A stretch of DNA of 34,932 bases from an uncultured Lachnospiraceae bacterium (GTDB taxonomy: Bacteria > Bacillota > Clostridia > Lachnospirales > Lachnospiraceae), in contig CAJUOO010000031.1 in NCBI GenBank assembly GCA_910588535.1, positions 1 to 34,932 on the forward strand, given 5' to 3'. A model generated the notes under the pieces. The model saw only the letters and a list, made by a program, of their open reading frames with translations. It was not told where the DNA came from and did not search any database. The translations under genes were made by a program, and so were the position numbers. Below, piece by piece: positions 13,812-22,508 of this stretch (the first letter of the stretch is position 1; every line of letters begins with the position of its first letter).

Positions 13812-15667
13812 TGGATATGGACAAGCACCAAGTATTAAAACAATATTTTGGATATGATTCCTTTCGAGAAGGTCAGGAATTTATTGTTGACAATATATTG
13901 AACGGCCAAGATGTATTAGGAATTATGCCGACTGGCGCTGGGAAATCTCTCTGTTATCAGATACCAGCATTGATGATGGACGGAATAACCTTAGTAATAT
14001 CACCATTGATCTCCCTTATGAAGGATCAAGTGGGAAGCTTAAACCAAGCGGGAATCCACGCGGCATACCTAAATAGCTCTCTGACAGCTAGACAGTATGT
14101 CAAAGCTCTCGGTTATGCAAGACAGGGCAGATACCCCATTATCTACGTGGCTCCTGAGAGGCTTATGACAGAGGAATTTCTGGATTTTGCTGTCAATGTT
14201 CATATTACAATGATAGCCGTTGACGAGGCACATTGTGTCTCTCAGTGGGGACAAGATTTTCGCCCAAGCTATCTAAAAATCGTAGATTTTATACAGCAGC
14301 TTCCCGCCCGTCCAGTTATGGCTGCATTTACTGCGACAGCGACAAAAGAAGTGAGAGATGATATTATTGACATTCTGGAACTTCAAAAACCGGCTGTCCT
14401 GACAACAGGCTTTAATCGAAAGAATCTATATTTTGGCGTGTTATCACCCAAGAATCGATATCATGCTATACAAAATTATGTGGAAACTCACCCGGACGAC
14501 AGTGGTATTATCTATTGCCTGACCAGAAAAGCAGTGGAGGAGGTCTGGGGACAGCTCAAGCAGGCTGGCGTTAAAGTGACACGGTATCACGCTGGCTTAA
14601 GCGATGAGGAAAGGCAGCACAATCAGGATGATTTTATCTATGATCGCGCTCCGGTTATGGTGGCTACGAATGCATTTGGCATGGGGATAGATAAATCCAA
14701 TGTGCGCTATGTGTTACATTATGGTATGCCCAAAAATATTGAATCGTATTATCAAGAGGCTGGCCGCGCCGGCAGAGATGGAGAGCCTGCTGAATGTATT
14801 TTGTTCTACAGTGGACAGGACGTTATCACCAACCAATTTTTTATTGACAATAATGAAGATAATCAAGAGCTTGACCCCATCACACGCAGAATAGTGATGG
14901 AGAGAGACAGAGAACGTCTAAAACGTATGACCTTTTACTGTTTTACCAATGACTGCTTACGAGATTATACCCTGCGGTACTTTGGAGAATATGGAGCCAA
15001 TTACTGTGGAAATTGCCAAAATTGCATTATGCAATTTGAGGAGGTTGATATTACCGAGACAGCAAAGACACTGATAAGTTGTGTGTCCACCAGCAGACAA
15101 CGCTACGGTGTGAATGTGATAATCGACACAGTTCACGGCGCTAACACAGCAAAAATTCGACAATATCAGATGAACACTAACCCTTATTATGCAAAAGCGG
15201 CTGATGTGCCAGTATATAAACTCCGAAAAATCATAAATGAATTGCTGCTCAGGGAACTCCTTACTGTGACCAATGATGAATATGCCATTGTAAGGCTGAC
15301 AAAGGATTCCACCCAATTTTTAGAATGTCCAGAAACCTTGACTATGAAAATGCCAAAAGAGCAGGAACGCCCTCCGAAAGAAAAACCAGAGAAACAAATA
15401 AAGAAAGCTATGGCAGGCTCTTCACTTCTCTCCGAGGCAGATCAAAAAGTATTTGAAAAGCTGCGCGCCCTTCGGCTGGAGCTTGCAAGAGAAGAAAAAG
15501 TGCCACCATATCTTATATTCTCTGATAAAACGCTATTGTCCATGTGTGTGATAAGACCGAAGGATAAGAATGAGATGTTATCTGTGTCAGGTGTCGGAAC
15601 TTACAAATATGAAAAATATGGTGAGAAATTTCTTGCCTGTATCAGAGAGAAAACATACATTATCTAA
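13811..15667 (+). CDS. recQ: ATP-dependent DNA helicase RecQ
   Basis: The 618-residue protein has all RecQ parts in order. QYFGYDSFREGQ is motif 0, MPTGAGKSLCYQ (Walker A, near residue 43) follows, then VDEAHCVSQWGQDFRP (DEAH box with the aromatic-rich loop), FTATAT, and helicase C with FGMGIDKSNVRYV and YYQEAGRAGRDG. The RQC zinc site uses CLRDY and CGNCQNC. A short HRDC domain ends the protein. It unwinds forks and recombination intermediates. The reading frame is open upstream to 13646, but that is DUF308 sequence in another frame. The ATG at 13811 within TAATG gives the usual RecQ N-terminus. Confidence 0.97.
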   Translation: MDMDKHQVLKQYFGYDSFREGQEFIVDNILNGQDVLGIMPTGAGKSLCYQIPALMMDGITLVISPLISLMKDQVGSLNQAGIHAAYLNSSLTARQYVKALGYARQGRYPIIYVAPERLMTEEFLDFAVNVHITMIAVDEAHCVSQWGQDFRPSYLKIVDFIQQLPARPVMAAFTATATKEVRDDIIDILELQKPAVLTTGFNRKNLYFGVLSPKNRYHAIQNYVETHPDDSGIIYCLTRKAVEEVWGQLKQAGVKVTRYHAGLSDEERQHNQDDFIYDRAPVMVATNAFGMGIDKSNVRYVLHYGMPKNIESYYQEAGRAGRDGEPAECILFYSGQDVITNQFFIDNNEDNQELDPITRRIVMERDRERLKRMTFYCFTNDCLRDYTLRYFGEYGANYCGNCQNCIMQFEEVDITETAKTLISCVSTSRQRYGVNVIIDTVHGANTAKIRQYQMNTNPYYAKAADVPVYKLRKIINELLLRELLTVTNDEYAIVRLTKDSTQFLECPETLTMKMPKEQERPPKEKPEKQIKKAMAGSSLLSEADQKVFEKLRALRLELAREEKVPPYLIFSDKTLLSMCVIRPKDKNEMLSVSGVGTYKYEKYGEKFLACIREKTYII

Positions 15668-15724
15668 AAATCCATACAAAATTCATATTAACATGCTATA
15701 CTCAAATAAAAACGAGGTGTTATT

Positions 15725-16390
15725 ATGAATCGAATTTTAATAATAGAAGATGAACCTGAGATACAGGAGCTTTTGACCGCCTATCTGAACAGTGAAGGCT
15801 ATATTGTCACCCTTGCTGGAGATGGTGTCTCTGCTCTGGAGAGATTTCACTCTGCTCCTTGTAATCTGGTTCTTCTTGACATTATGCTGCCAAAAATAGA
15901 TGGCTTTGGGGTGTGTGAACTTATCCGGCAGGAATCTGATGTCCCCATTATTATGTTGACAGCGCTTGACGATGAAGCAAAGCAGCTACGAGGCTTTAAG
16001 CTTAAGATTGATGATTATATCACCAAACCATTTTCTATCCCAGTTCTTCTTCAAAAGATTGCAGCAGTGCTTCGACGAAGCAACCATATTGCAGAATATG
16101 ACATGATCCACTGCCAAAATATTTTATTAAATACTGCATCGAGAGAATGTTTTGTAGAAGGCTTAAAAGTTGATCTGACCAAACGAGAATTCGACCTGTT
16201 ATTTGAACTTGCCAAAACTCCCGGACGGGTGCTTACACGAGAAGGCCTTCTTAATCGTGTGTGGGGGTATGATTTTTTTGGAGATTGCCGAATTGTGGAC
16301 AGTCATATAAAGAATCTGAGAAAGAAGCTTCCGAATCAGCTTATAGAAACAATTAGAGGGGTGGGGTATCGTGTTCCGAAATCAAATTAA
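15725..16390 (+). CDS. OmpR family response regulator
   Basis: The 221-residue protein has a receiver domain with the acidic pair near E8-D9, phospho-acceptor D52 in LLDIMLP, T79 and K101 (TKPF). A winged-helix output domain follows with KREFDLLFELAKTPGRVLTR and the tail ETIRGVGYRV. GAGGTG precedes the ATG. Its last 20 nt overlap the histidine kinase gene. The neighbours are an ABC transporter set, so that set is the probable target, as in Bce-like peptide-sensing modules; the target is inferred. Confidence 0.96.
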   Translation: MNRILIIEDEPEIQELLTAYLNSEGYIVTLAGDGVSALERFHSAPCNLVLLDIMLPKIDGFGVCELIRQESDVPIIMLTALDDEAKQLRGFKLKIDDYITKPFSIPVLLQKIAAVLRRSNHIAEYDMIHCQNILLNTASRECFVEGLKVDLTKREFDLLFELAKTPGRVLTREGLLNRVWGYDFFGDCRIVDSHIKNLRKKLPNQLIETIRGVGYRVPKSN

Positions 16391-17501
16391 TATTCGAATT
16401 TTCTTTATTACCTGTTTCATTCTGCTTGCCTCCAGTGCTGTCACCTATTTAATTATCGCTTATGCCACTCCTGTAAGCTACACTACGATGATCACTAGCC
16501 GTTTTGAAAATACAGAAGAAAATATTTTGCCAAGCTTTGTGACAGAAAACGACAACCATATTACAAGCTTTACTATAACAAATATATCTCAGCCTGATAA
16601 TGTTCGCATCTTTAACATATCCTCCCAGAGAGATATGGTTGTCGCAGCTCTGATCGATGTAATCCCAAGCCTGATTATATCTATGCTGGTTATTTCTTTT
16701 CTCGGCGCACTGTTCTACTCACGTTATATCACCCGTCTATCCAATGCACTGTCAGAGCTCAAAAATGCACACATTGCTCTAAAGCAGGACATGGAGCGGG
16801 AGCGGGAGCTTGAAATGCAGCGAACTGCCTTCTTTTCTGCTGTTTCTCATGAATTAAAAACACCTGTCACCATCTTAAAGGGACAGCTTCATGGTATGCT
16901 AGATGGAGTGGGCATTTATCAAAACCGAGATAAGTATCTTTCTAAAGCTCTACAGGTTACATGCAGAATGGAAAATCTAGTTCAGGAGATCTTAACTGTA
17001 TCACGTATGGAAAGTAATCAAATGTCACCTCGACTTCAGACGATAAATCTAAATAATCTTATCACGCAGCAGATAGATGAGATAGATGATCTGCTTGTGT
17101 ATAAAGAAATGACCGTCTCTCTCTCCATTGCGGAATCTATATCAATCACTGTTGACCCTGTATTGCTTCAAAAGGTTATCAGTAATCTTTTATCCAATGC
17201 TGTCTTCTATGCTCCAGAAAAGGCTTCTCTGTCTCTTTCTGCCATACAGACTCTCCAATATACAGAGCTTCAGGTTGAAAACAGTGGGTCACATATCCCT
17301 GAAGAAGCACTGCCGCATGTGTTTGAAGCATTTTATCGAGCGGATCGTTCTCGCAGCCGAATCACCGGTGGGAGTGGACTGGGGCTATATATTGTCCAGA
17401 TGATACTGACCCTTCACCATGCATGGTTTCATATAGAAAACACTTCTGGCGGTGTGCGATTCACTATTCGCTTCCCCAAAGACGTCTTTCCACCCAGTTA
17501 G
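16371..17501 (+). CDS. Sensor histidine kinase
   Basis: The 376-residue protein has two membrane segments (about 10-30 and 92-118) enclosing a short external region of some 60 residues. A HisKA domain with FFSAVSHELKTPVT (phospho-acceptor H160) and an HATPase domain with SNLLSNAVFYAP (N box) and GGSGLGLYIV (G box) follow. It starts at GTG 16371, inside the regulator gene, with GGGGTGGG just upstream. The external domain is small, with no known sensor fold, yet larger than in intramembrane-sensing BceS-type kinases. It phosphorylates the preceding regulator. The ligand is unknown. Confidence 0.95.
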   Translation: MFRNQINIRIFFITCFILLASSAVTYLIIAYATPVSYTTMITSRFENTEENILPSFVTENDNHITSFTITNISQPDNVRIFNISSQRDMVVAALIDVIPSLIISMLVISFLGALFYSRYITRLSNALSELKNAHIALKQDMERERELEMQRTAFFSAVSHELKTPVTILKGQLHGMLDGVGIYQNRDKYLSKALQVTCRMENLVQEILTVSRMESNQMSPRLQTINLNNLITQQIDEIDDLLVYKEMTVSLSIAESISITVDPVLLQKVISNLLSNAVFYAPEKASLSLSAIQTLQYTELQVENSGSHIPEEALPHVFEAFYRADRSRSRITGGSGLGLYIVQMILTLHHAWFHIENTSGGVRFTIRFPKDVFPPS

Positions 17502-17613
17502 ACTTCAATGCATAAGAGACTCCTTTTTTCCACACAAATCACATAATTTCTATACGTTTTCTTCAAAATATTATGTTATATTTCTTTTATTCTAAGAGAA
17601 AAGAGGTTTCGCA

Positions 17614-18474
17614 ATGCATTTTCAATTAAAACAACTTAGCATGACCTATCCCTCCGGGAGGCAAGCTCTCAAGGACGTGACACTCGAATTAAAAAGTCCT
17701 AATCTAATAGGGCTTTTAGGTCCAAATGGTGCTGGAAAATCCACACTTATGCAATTATTAGTGGCAGGGCTTATTCCCACAGAAGGAGAGATTCTTCTGG
17801 ACAATGTTCCATTGCTACAGTCCGAACAGATTCTAAAATCTAAGCTTGGATATCTGCCACAGATATTTGGTCTGTACGATGAGCTGACCATCTACCAATT
17901 TCTTGATTATATGGCAGCCTTAAAGCAGATTCCTGATCGAAAACAAGCTATTCTCTCTGTTCTTCGCCACACTCATCTTGAAGATAGAAAAAAGCTTAAA
18001 ATACGTACTCTGTCAGGAGGTCAGCGCCAGAGAGTTGGCATCGCTCAAGCACTCCTTGGCAATCCCCCATTTCTTATCTTTGACGAGCCGACGGTAGGTC
18101 TTGATCCAGAGGAACGAATCACCTTCCGCAATCTATTTTCACATATGGCACAGGAGAGACTTGTATTGCTCTCGACACATATTATCGAGGATGTACAATC
18201 TGTCTGCAACCAGCTTATTGTTATCCATCATGGAAGTATTCTATTTTCTGGAACACCTGCAGAACTTATTCAGAGAGCAGAGGGACATGTGGGCATCTTC
18301 GAGGAGACAAGCTCAATACAAGAATCAGGAATCTCCATCACCTCCCGCATAAATACATCTAAGGGCGTTATCTGTCGAGCTGTCTTCAATTATCTGCCTG
18401 CCTTTGCATCTGCAGTGGAACCTACGCTAGAGGATGCTTATCTTTATCTTATCTTACAGGAGGATGCAAAATGA
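17614..18474 (+). CDS. ABC transporter ATP-binding protein
   Basis: The 286-residue ATPase has Walker A GPNGAGKST at residues 36-44, the Q-loop region YLPQIFGLYDELT, signature LSGGQRQR, Walker B LLIFDEPT-like FLIFDEPTVGLDPEE, and the switch His in LLSTHIIEDV. The C-terminal 70 residues are an accessory domain common in multidrug or ABC-2 ATPases. AGAGG precedes the ATG, which starts 112 nt after the kinase gene. It overlaps the following fused permease by four nt (ATGA) and is expected to energise both membrane proteins. Confidence 0.95.
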   Translation: MHFQLKQLSMTYPSGRQALKDVTLELKSPNLIGLLGPNGAGKSTLMQLLVAGLIPTEGEILLDNVPLLQSEQILKSKLGYLPQIFGLYDELTIYQFLDYMAALKQIPDRKQAILSVLRHTHLEDRKKLKIRTLSGGQRQRVGIAQALLGNPPFLIFDEPTVGLDPEERITFRNLFSHMAQERLVLLSTHIIEDVQSVCNQLIVIHHGSILFSGTPAELIQRAEGHVGIFEETSSIQESGISITSRINTSKGVICRAVFNYLPAFASAVEPTLEDAYLYLILQEDAK

Positions 18475-20669
18475 ATACTCTCCGCTTATTTCGCTTAGAG
18501 CTCCGCCGTCTACTTCACTGCCGGATGACATGGCTGGCTGTTGTTTTCTCTCTTATTCTTTATCTTGCTGGCTATTCTCTGTACCAAATGCTGGGATATA
18601 CCACCATGGCTGTACTCTACCTTGCCAATCCTATCGCACTGTGCACGCTTGGTTCCACCATAATATTCTCTGCTCTTGCCCTGTACGAATTAAACAGAAC
18701 ACACAAGTATCATATGGAAGCAATTACCAATAGTATTGTATCACCATTGACCTTGATTCTCGTTCTGACAGCAGGTTTGATCACTTGTGTGCTTCTGACA
18801 GCACTGTTGGGATTCATTCTGTTTTTGCCCTATACATACCAGAAACTTGATCTGGTGTTTTCTTTCAGTGATTATTTTATGTGCTGGTTTCTTATCTTTT
18901 TTCCGGCACCAGTATTTGGTGTATTACTTGCCGTAAGCTTTTATCTTATCACCCAGAGAACAGATGTCAGTATTCTGGCCATTATTGTCTTTCTTATTTT
19001 TTCGCGAAGCGGCGCACAGAAGGAACAATGTTGGTGGCAGTGGAGCTTGCCTATCTTTCCAGCCTTATCAGATGACTTTTCCAATGCACTGGTTTTCCGG
19101 GTTGCCATGTATAACAGAAGCATTTGGCTGTGTATTCTGGGTGGCTGTTATATGATCTGTTTGCTATGTCTAAGACGATATAAGAAAAATCTTCTGCACT
19201 CTATTATGTGGGGGATTCGAAAGCCTATCGCAGTGGTGCTGGGGCTATGCTTGTTTCTTCTTGGAGGCACACTCTGGCATTTTCAACCTTTTTTTGACTC
19301 TTCACCAGCAGACTGGATACCTGCATTTCAGACACACCCTGATCATATTCTTTCAGATGTATTTCTTACTGGAACAGAGCTAACTACTGACATCACAGAA
19401 ACTACCTTTGGAACTATTTCTGGAAATGTTGTCTATCATATCGAAAATACCTCCGGGCAGCCACAGGAGCTTTATTTTCATCTAGCTTCCGGCTACAGCA
19501 TCCAATCTGCTACCATAAATGATATTCCGATCACTATGACAGAAGATCCCTCCGATCTGATCGCCAGACGCGACTGGATCTGTACATTGCCTGCTGATCC
19601 AGAGATCACACTAAAGCTCACCTTCCACGGATACCCTAAAATATGGAATCAGCAGAGTTCTCTTCTCTCATATACCATGATCACACCAACTTATATTAAT
19701 CTGCTAAGCACTAATTTATTACCTGTGCCACAATTAGAAACAAAATCACCAAAGACACCTTTTCACGCAACCATAACACTTCCTGCAAATCTAACTCCTG
19801 TAACAACTGGTTATGCTGCAGAGTTGATCTCCGAAAATAATAACAATACAAAGACATGGGTTGCTTCCGATTCTGGCGTCGCTTCTATCAGTCTCTGCGC
19901 GGCTGATTATGTAAAAGCTGATTTAAAGGTGTCAGGCAGTTATATTCCAATCGAGTTTTACTACAGCAGCAAACACCAGAAACAGCTTGAGGAAATAAAC
20001 GCAATTTCCACAATTGAGGCCGCGGTTGCCTATTGTACTGATCACTATGGCCCTCGAAGCTTTATAAAAGAAAAACCATTTAAGATAATTCAAGGAACTG
20101 AATTTATGTTTGGTGGTTTTGCAGCCTCAAATATCAGCAGCACACTAGAAGAAAGCTTCACCGTCAAAAACTTACAGGATACTAATAAGGGTGCGACAGG
20201 TGCAGAAGTACTTGCTCATGAGATCATTCATCAGTGGTGGGGACTAGGTATTATGGTGGAAGATCAGGAAAATCTATACTGGACCTCTGAGGGACTCACG
20301 ACCTATTCTACCTATCGCCTGATGGAAGAGCTGTATGGAGAGGAATATGCCAAGCAATATTATCTTGATAAATGGGATTCTGCTATGACTAATGCGAAGA
20401 ATAATTTCTATACGCGCCATCCTGAATACTTAGAGCTTTTGCCAGAAAATTATGCGGCAGCCATCCAAAGTGAACTTAATAGTGTCTATCTCTACGATGG
20501 AACGGCACAATTAATTAAGCGCGCCGAAGAATTGATTGGTGGACGGAAAAACATGGATTCTGTCCTCTCCAAGCTTTATTTGGAAGGCGGGGTTACGCCA
20601 TCCCATATCACATTTGATGATTTTTTACATGTCTGCGGACTGACAAAGGAGGATCTAAACTATGAATAA
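18471..20669 (+). CDS. ABC-2 permease fused to M1-type aminopeptidase domain
   Basis: The 732-residue protein has an N-terminal membrane half with about six to seven hydrophobic segments over residues 15-265. A soluble C-terminal half at about residues 290-730 carries the zinc-peptidase motif HEIIHQWWG (H583, E584, H587) and a downstream Glu in WTSEGLTTY (E607). This is the gluzincin/M1 pattern, but 19 residues, not the usual 18, separate the second His from that Glu. A clear GAMEN motif is not visible; GGFAASN occupies the likely site. Together this suggests an exporter component that also trims or senses peptides outside the membrane; substrate and activity are inference. It overlaps the ATPase gene by 4 nt and the next permease gene by 8 nt. 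Confidence 0.88.
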   Translation: MNTLRLFRLELRRLLHCRMTWLAVVFSLILYLAGYSLYQMLGYTTMAVLYLANPIALCTLGSTIIFSALALYELNRTHKYHMEAITNSIVSPLTLILVLTAGLITCVLLTALLGFILFLPYTYQKLDLVFSFSDYFMCWFLIFFPAPVFGVLLAVSFYLITQRTDVSILAIIVFLIFSRSGAQKEQCWWQWSLPIFPALSDDFSNALVFRVAMYNRSIWLCILGGCYMICLLCLRRYKKNLLHSIMWGIRKPIAVVLGLCLFLLGGTLWHFQPFFDSSPADWIPAFQTHPDHILSDVFLTGTELTTDITETTFGTISGNVVYHIENTSGQPQELYFHLASGYSIQSATINDIPITMTEDPSDLIARRDWICTLPADPEITLKLTFHGYPKIWNQQSSLLSYTMITPTYINLLSTNLLPVPQLETKSPKTPFHATITLPANLTPVTTGYAAELISENNNNTKTWVASDSGVASISLCAADYVKADLKVSGSYIPIEFYYSSKHQKQLEEINAISTIEAAVAYCTDHYGPRSFIKEKPFKIIQGTEFMFGGFAASNISSTLEESFTVKNLQDTNKGATGAEVLAHEIIHQWWGLGIMVEDQENLYWTSEGLTTYSTYRLMEELYGEEYAKQYYLDKWDSAMTNAKNNFYTRHPEYLELLPENYAAAIQSELNSVYLYDGTAQLIKRAEELIGGRKNMDSVLSKLYLEGGVTPSHITFDDFLHVCGLTKEDLNYE

Positions 20670-21393
20670 AGTGATTCAATATGAATGTAAGCGTCTGCTG
20701 TGGAATAAAATTTTTTTTGGCATACTGATTATCTGTCTTTTTCTCAGTTTTTCTCTCCTTCACGGTGAGATTTTAATGGGTGTCTCCAACACGGCACCCT
20801 TCTCACCATGGAGCTTTGGCAGTTATCTTTCGCAACTTATTCCTATTATCTGTCTTGGTGAGCTGTTCTTTCTGACTTTCTTTATTTCTGATAAGAAACG
20901 TAATATTGATATTCTAATAAAAAGCACACCCATCTCTCCACGGCGCTATGCTGTGATGCGATGCGGTACGATCTTTGTCGCAGCTTTGCTGCTGGTTATT
21001 TGTGTAATTGCTTTATACCTTGGATTTTTCTCTACTTTGTTTGGTACATTGAATTATGGTGAGCTAATGCTCCCTGCTCTGTTAGCAGTGCTTCCAACGA
21101 TGCTTTTTTGTCTTGGTGCAGGCTACCAGCTTGGAGCGATTCATCCAATCCTCCTCTATCTATTGATGCCTGCTGTTTTTATTCTGTCCTCCACGCCATT
21201 GCTGGATCTTTCTATGGGAAATTATTTTCATAATTATCCATTGGTGCTTGGAAATCTCGATCCTGCTTTCACGGTAAATGCTACTCTTTTATGTAAAAGA
21301 GCACTATATGGTATCGTTGGTATTCTTTTATTGGTAATACCATGCTTAGATAATAGCAGATGGCGATACAGAATATTTAAAAAATATACCTGA
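20662..21393 (+). CDS. ABC-2 type permease subunit
   Basis: This 243-residue protein has about six hydrophobic segments and no other domain. A charged loop with KKRNIDILIKSTPISPRRYA lies between the second and third segments, as in ABC-2 permeases. It starts inside the preceding gene with AAAGGAGG as ribosome site, so the ATPase and both permeases are made as a unit. It is probably the second half of the membrane channel. Confidence 0.82.
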   Translation: MNKVIQYECKRLLWNKIFFGILIICLFLSFSLLHGEILMGVSNTAPFSPWSFGSYLSQLIPIICLGELFFLTFFISDKKRNIDILIKSTPISPRRYAVMRCGTIFVAALLLVICVIALYLGFFSTLFGTLNYGELMLPALLAVLPTMLFCLGAGYQLGAIHPILLYLLMPAVFILSSTPLLDLSMGNYFHNYPLVLGNLDPAFTVNATLLCKRALYGIVGILLLVIPCLDNSRWRYRIFKKYT

Positions 21394-21405
21394 TAGACAT
21401 GTCAT

Positions 21406-21442
21406 AAACTATTATTAGTAGCTCCTATGATAATGATAGTTT
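21406..21442 (+). terminator. Hairpin after the ABC operon
   Basis: AAACTAT (21406-21412) pairs with ATAGTTT (21436-21442), and the stem can extend inward with one bulged base. It sits 13 nt after the last ABC gene. No T-run follows, so termination is likely but not shown. Confidence 0.4.
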
Positions 21443-21530
21443 AGCTTGCATAAGATAGTATTTCCAGAAAGATCCTTTTTGATTAGTATATTTTCCAGAA
21501 AATATTATATTTTATTTATTGTTAAAAATC

Positions 21531-21696
21531 TGTTGTATCATTTTCTGGAAAGATCCGTCCAGCGAACTGCCTGTGGTTCTCCGTCACCCCGCTTGCGCTT
21601 AGTGAAAAACGCAGCGGACGGTAAGCTCGAAACTACCTCGCTAACCGCCGGCGTTTTTCAATAGGTTCCTTGAGAACCACAGGCAGTTCGCTGGAC
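21531..21696 (+). repeat. Family A long palindromic repeat, copy 1 (best preserved)
   Basis: Leader TTGTATCATTTTCTGG is followed by arm 21557-21581, which pairs perfectly over 25 bp with 21672-21696. Inside, CGTCACCCCGCTTGCGCTTA and TGAAAAACGC (21603-21612) pair in part with GCGTTTTTCA (21651-21660). The centre has a further stem of CGGT and AGC with GCT and ACCG. The whole unit would fold to one long hairpin. Other copies are at 21868, 26169, 27672 and 34851. Confidence 0.88.
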
Positions 21697-21867
21697 TGTT
21701 TTTAATAGTTAGGCAAAACACGCTGTCACTCTGTTTGTATTGGATTAATAAAAAATATTTGTTATCTCTTTTAAGAGAATATGATAATCTAAAAATACAG
21801 AAAAATAAATATTAGACTACAAGTATATAAAAAATCACAATGTATTTGAAATAATCAATAAAGTAGT

Positions 21868-22027
21868 ATAGCCCGTCTGCTGTTTTCCTCAAGGAACCTA
21901 TTGAAAAACGTTGGTACTTAGCGAGGTTTTTCACGAGCTTAGTATCCGTTACGTTTTTCACTAAGCGCAAGCGGGGTGACGGAGGAAACAGCAGACTGGC
22001 TATACGGACCTCTTTCAAAATGATAAA
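21868..22027 (-). repeat. Family A long palindromic repeat, copy 2
   Basis: The core is the same as copy 1 but inverted. The outer arms 21868-21890 and 21982-22004 (GTCTGCTGTTTTCCTC against GAGGAAACAGCAGAC, with one bulge) pair with each other but differ from the arms of copy 1. The far end, GGACCTCTTTCAAAATGAT, corresponds to the leader of copy 1 read in reverse. Copies 1 and 2 therefore form a still larger inverted arrangement. Confidence 0.85.
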
Positions 22028-22131
22028 AGAAAACTTATCCTACAAGAAGCTATATCATGATAATTAGCCGGATTTGCCTATATAAGCAAATGGAGATAAC
22101 CAATATAATCCATATAAATTAAAAAAATCAC

Positions 22132-22160
22132 TTGCATATTTTTATAATTTAGAGTATACT
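22132..22160 (+). promoter_or_regulatory. tRNA-Gly promoter
   Basis: TTGCAT (22132-22137) and TATACT (22155-22160) with a 17-nt spacer lie nine bases before the mature tRNA 5' end. Confidence 0.75.
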
Positions 22161-22169
22161 TAATGCAAT

Positions 22170-22240
22170 GCAGATATAGTACATCGGTAGTATGTCAGCT
22201 TCCCAAGCTGAAGAGGCGGGTTCGATTCCCGTTATCTGCT
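22170..22240 (+). tRNA. tRNA-Gly(CCC)
   Basis: A 71-nt cloverleaf: acceptor GCAGATA with TATCTGC (7 bp), anticodon stem TCAGC/GCTGA with loop TTCCCAA (anticodon CCC at 22202-22204), and T-arm GCGGG-TTCGATT-CCCGT. The discriminator is T, as expected for bacterial tRNA-Gly. CCA is not encoded and must be added. It is a single tRNA gene with its own promoter and a strong following hairpin. Confidence 0.95.
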
Positions 22241-22250
22241 TAATAAAACA

Positions 22251-22294
22251 AGCCCCAAACACTTGACTACGTAGATACATAAGTGTTTGGGGCT
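22251..22294 (+). terminator. Strong hairpin after the tRNA gene
   Basis: AGCCCCAAACACTT (22251-22264) and AAGTGTTTGGGGCT (22281-22294) form a perfect 14-bp stem, 10 nt after the tRNA. Only a short TCTGTTAT follows, so the T-tract is weak. The symmetric stem could also serve transcripts from the other side. Confidence 0.75.
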
Positions 22295-22314
22295 TCTGTT
22301 ATGTATACTAATTC

Positions 22315-22370
22315 CCATCTGCCCGCTTTAGCAGGTGTACAAATCAAGATGTGAAATTTTTATTTCACGC
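22315..22370 (-). repeat. Family C repeat, copy 3
   Basis: The minus strand reads GTGAAATAAAAATTTCAC, then ATCTTGATTTGTACAC, then CCTGCTAAAGCGGG and CAGATGGG. It shares both hairpins with 4195-4262 and the second hairpin and flank with 2501-2541. The remaining bases up to 22508 hold nothing recognisable. Confidence 0.75.
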
Positions 22371-22508
22371 TACTTTTATCCAAATATATCAAGTCAGCAG
22401 CTCAGACCAGCTATCGTTAATTTTGAACAACTACTTAGCTGTTACTCACCAAAATCAAGTTTATTCCCCTGTGATCTTTTTTGCAAGCAGCTAGAGATCT
22501 GCCATGCT

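Noticed and set aside
21446..21664. Open frame of 72 codons in family A copy 1, and one of 68 codons in copy 2 (21812-22018, minus)
   Set aside because: Both lie within palindromic repeat sequence. The shared residues SPRLRLVKN come from the shared repeat, not from a gene, and no ribosome site precedes them.
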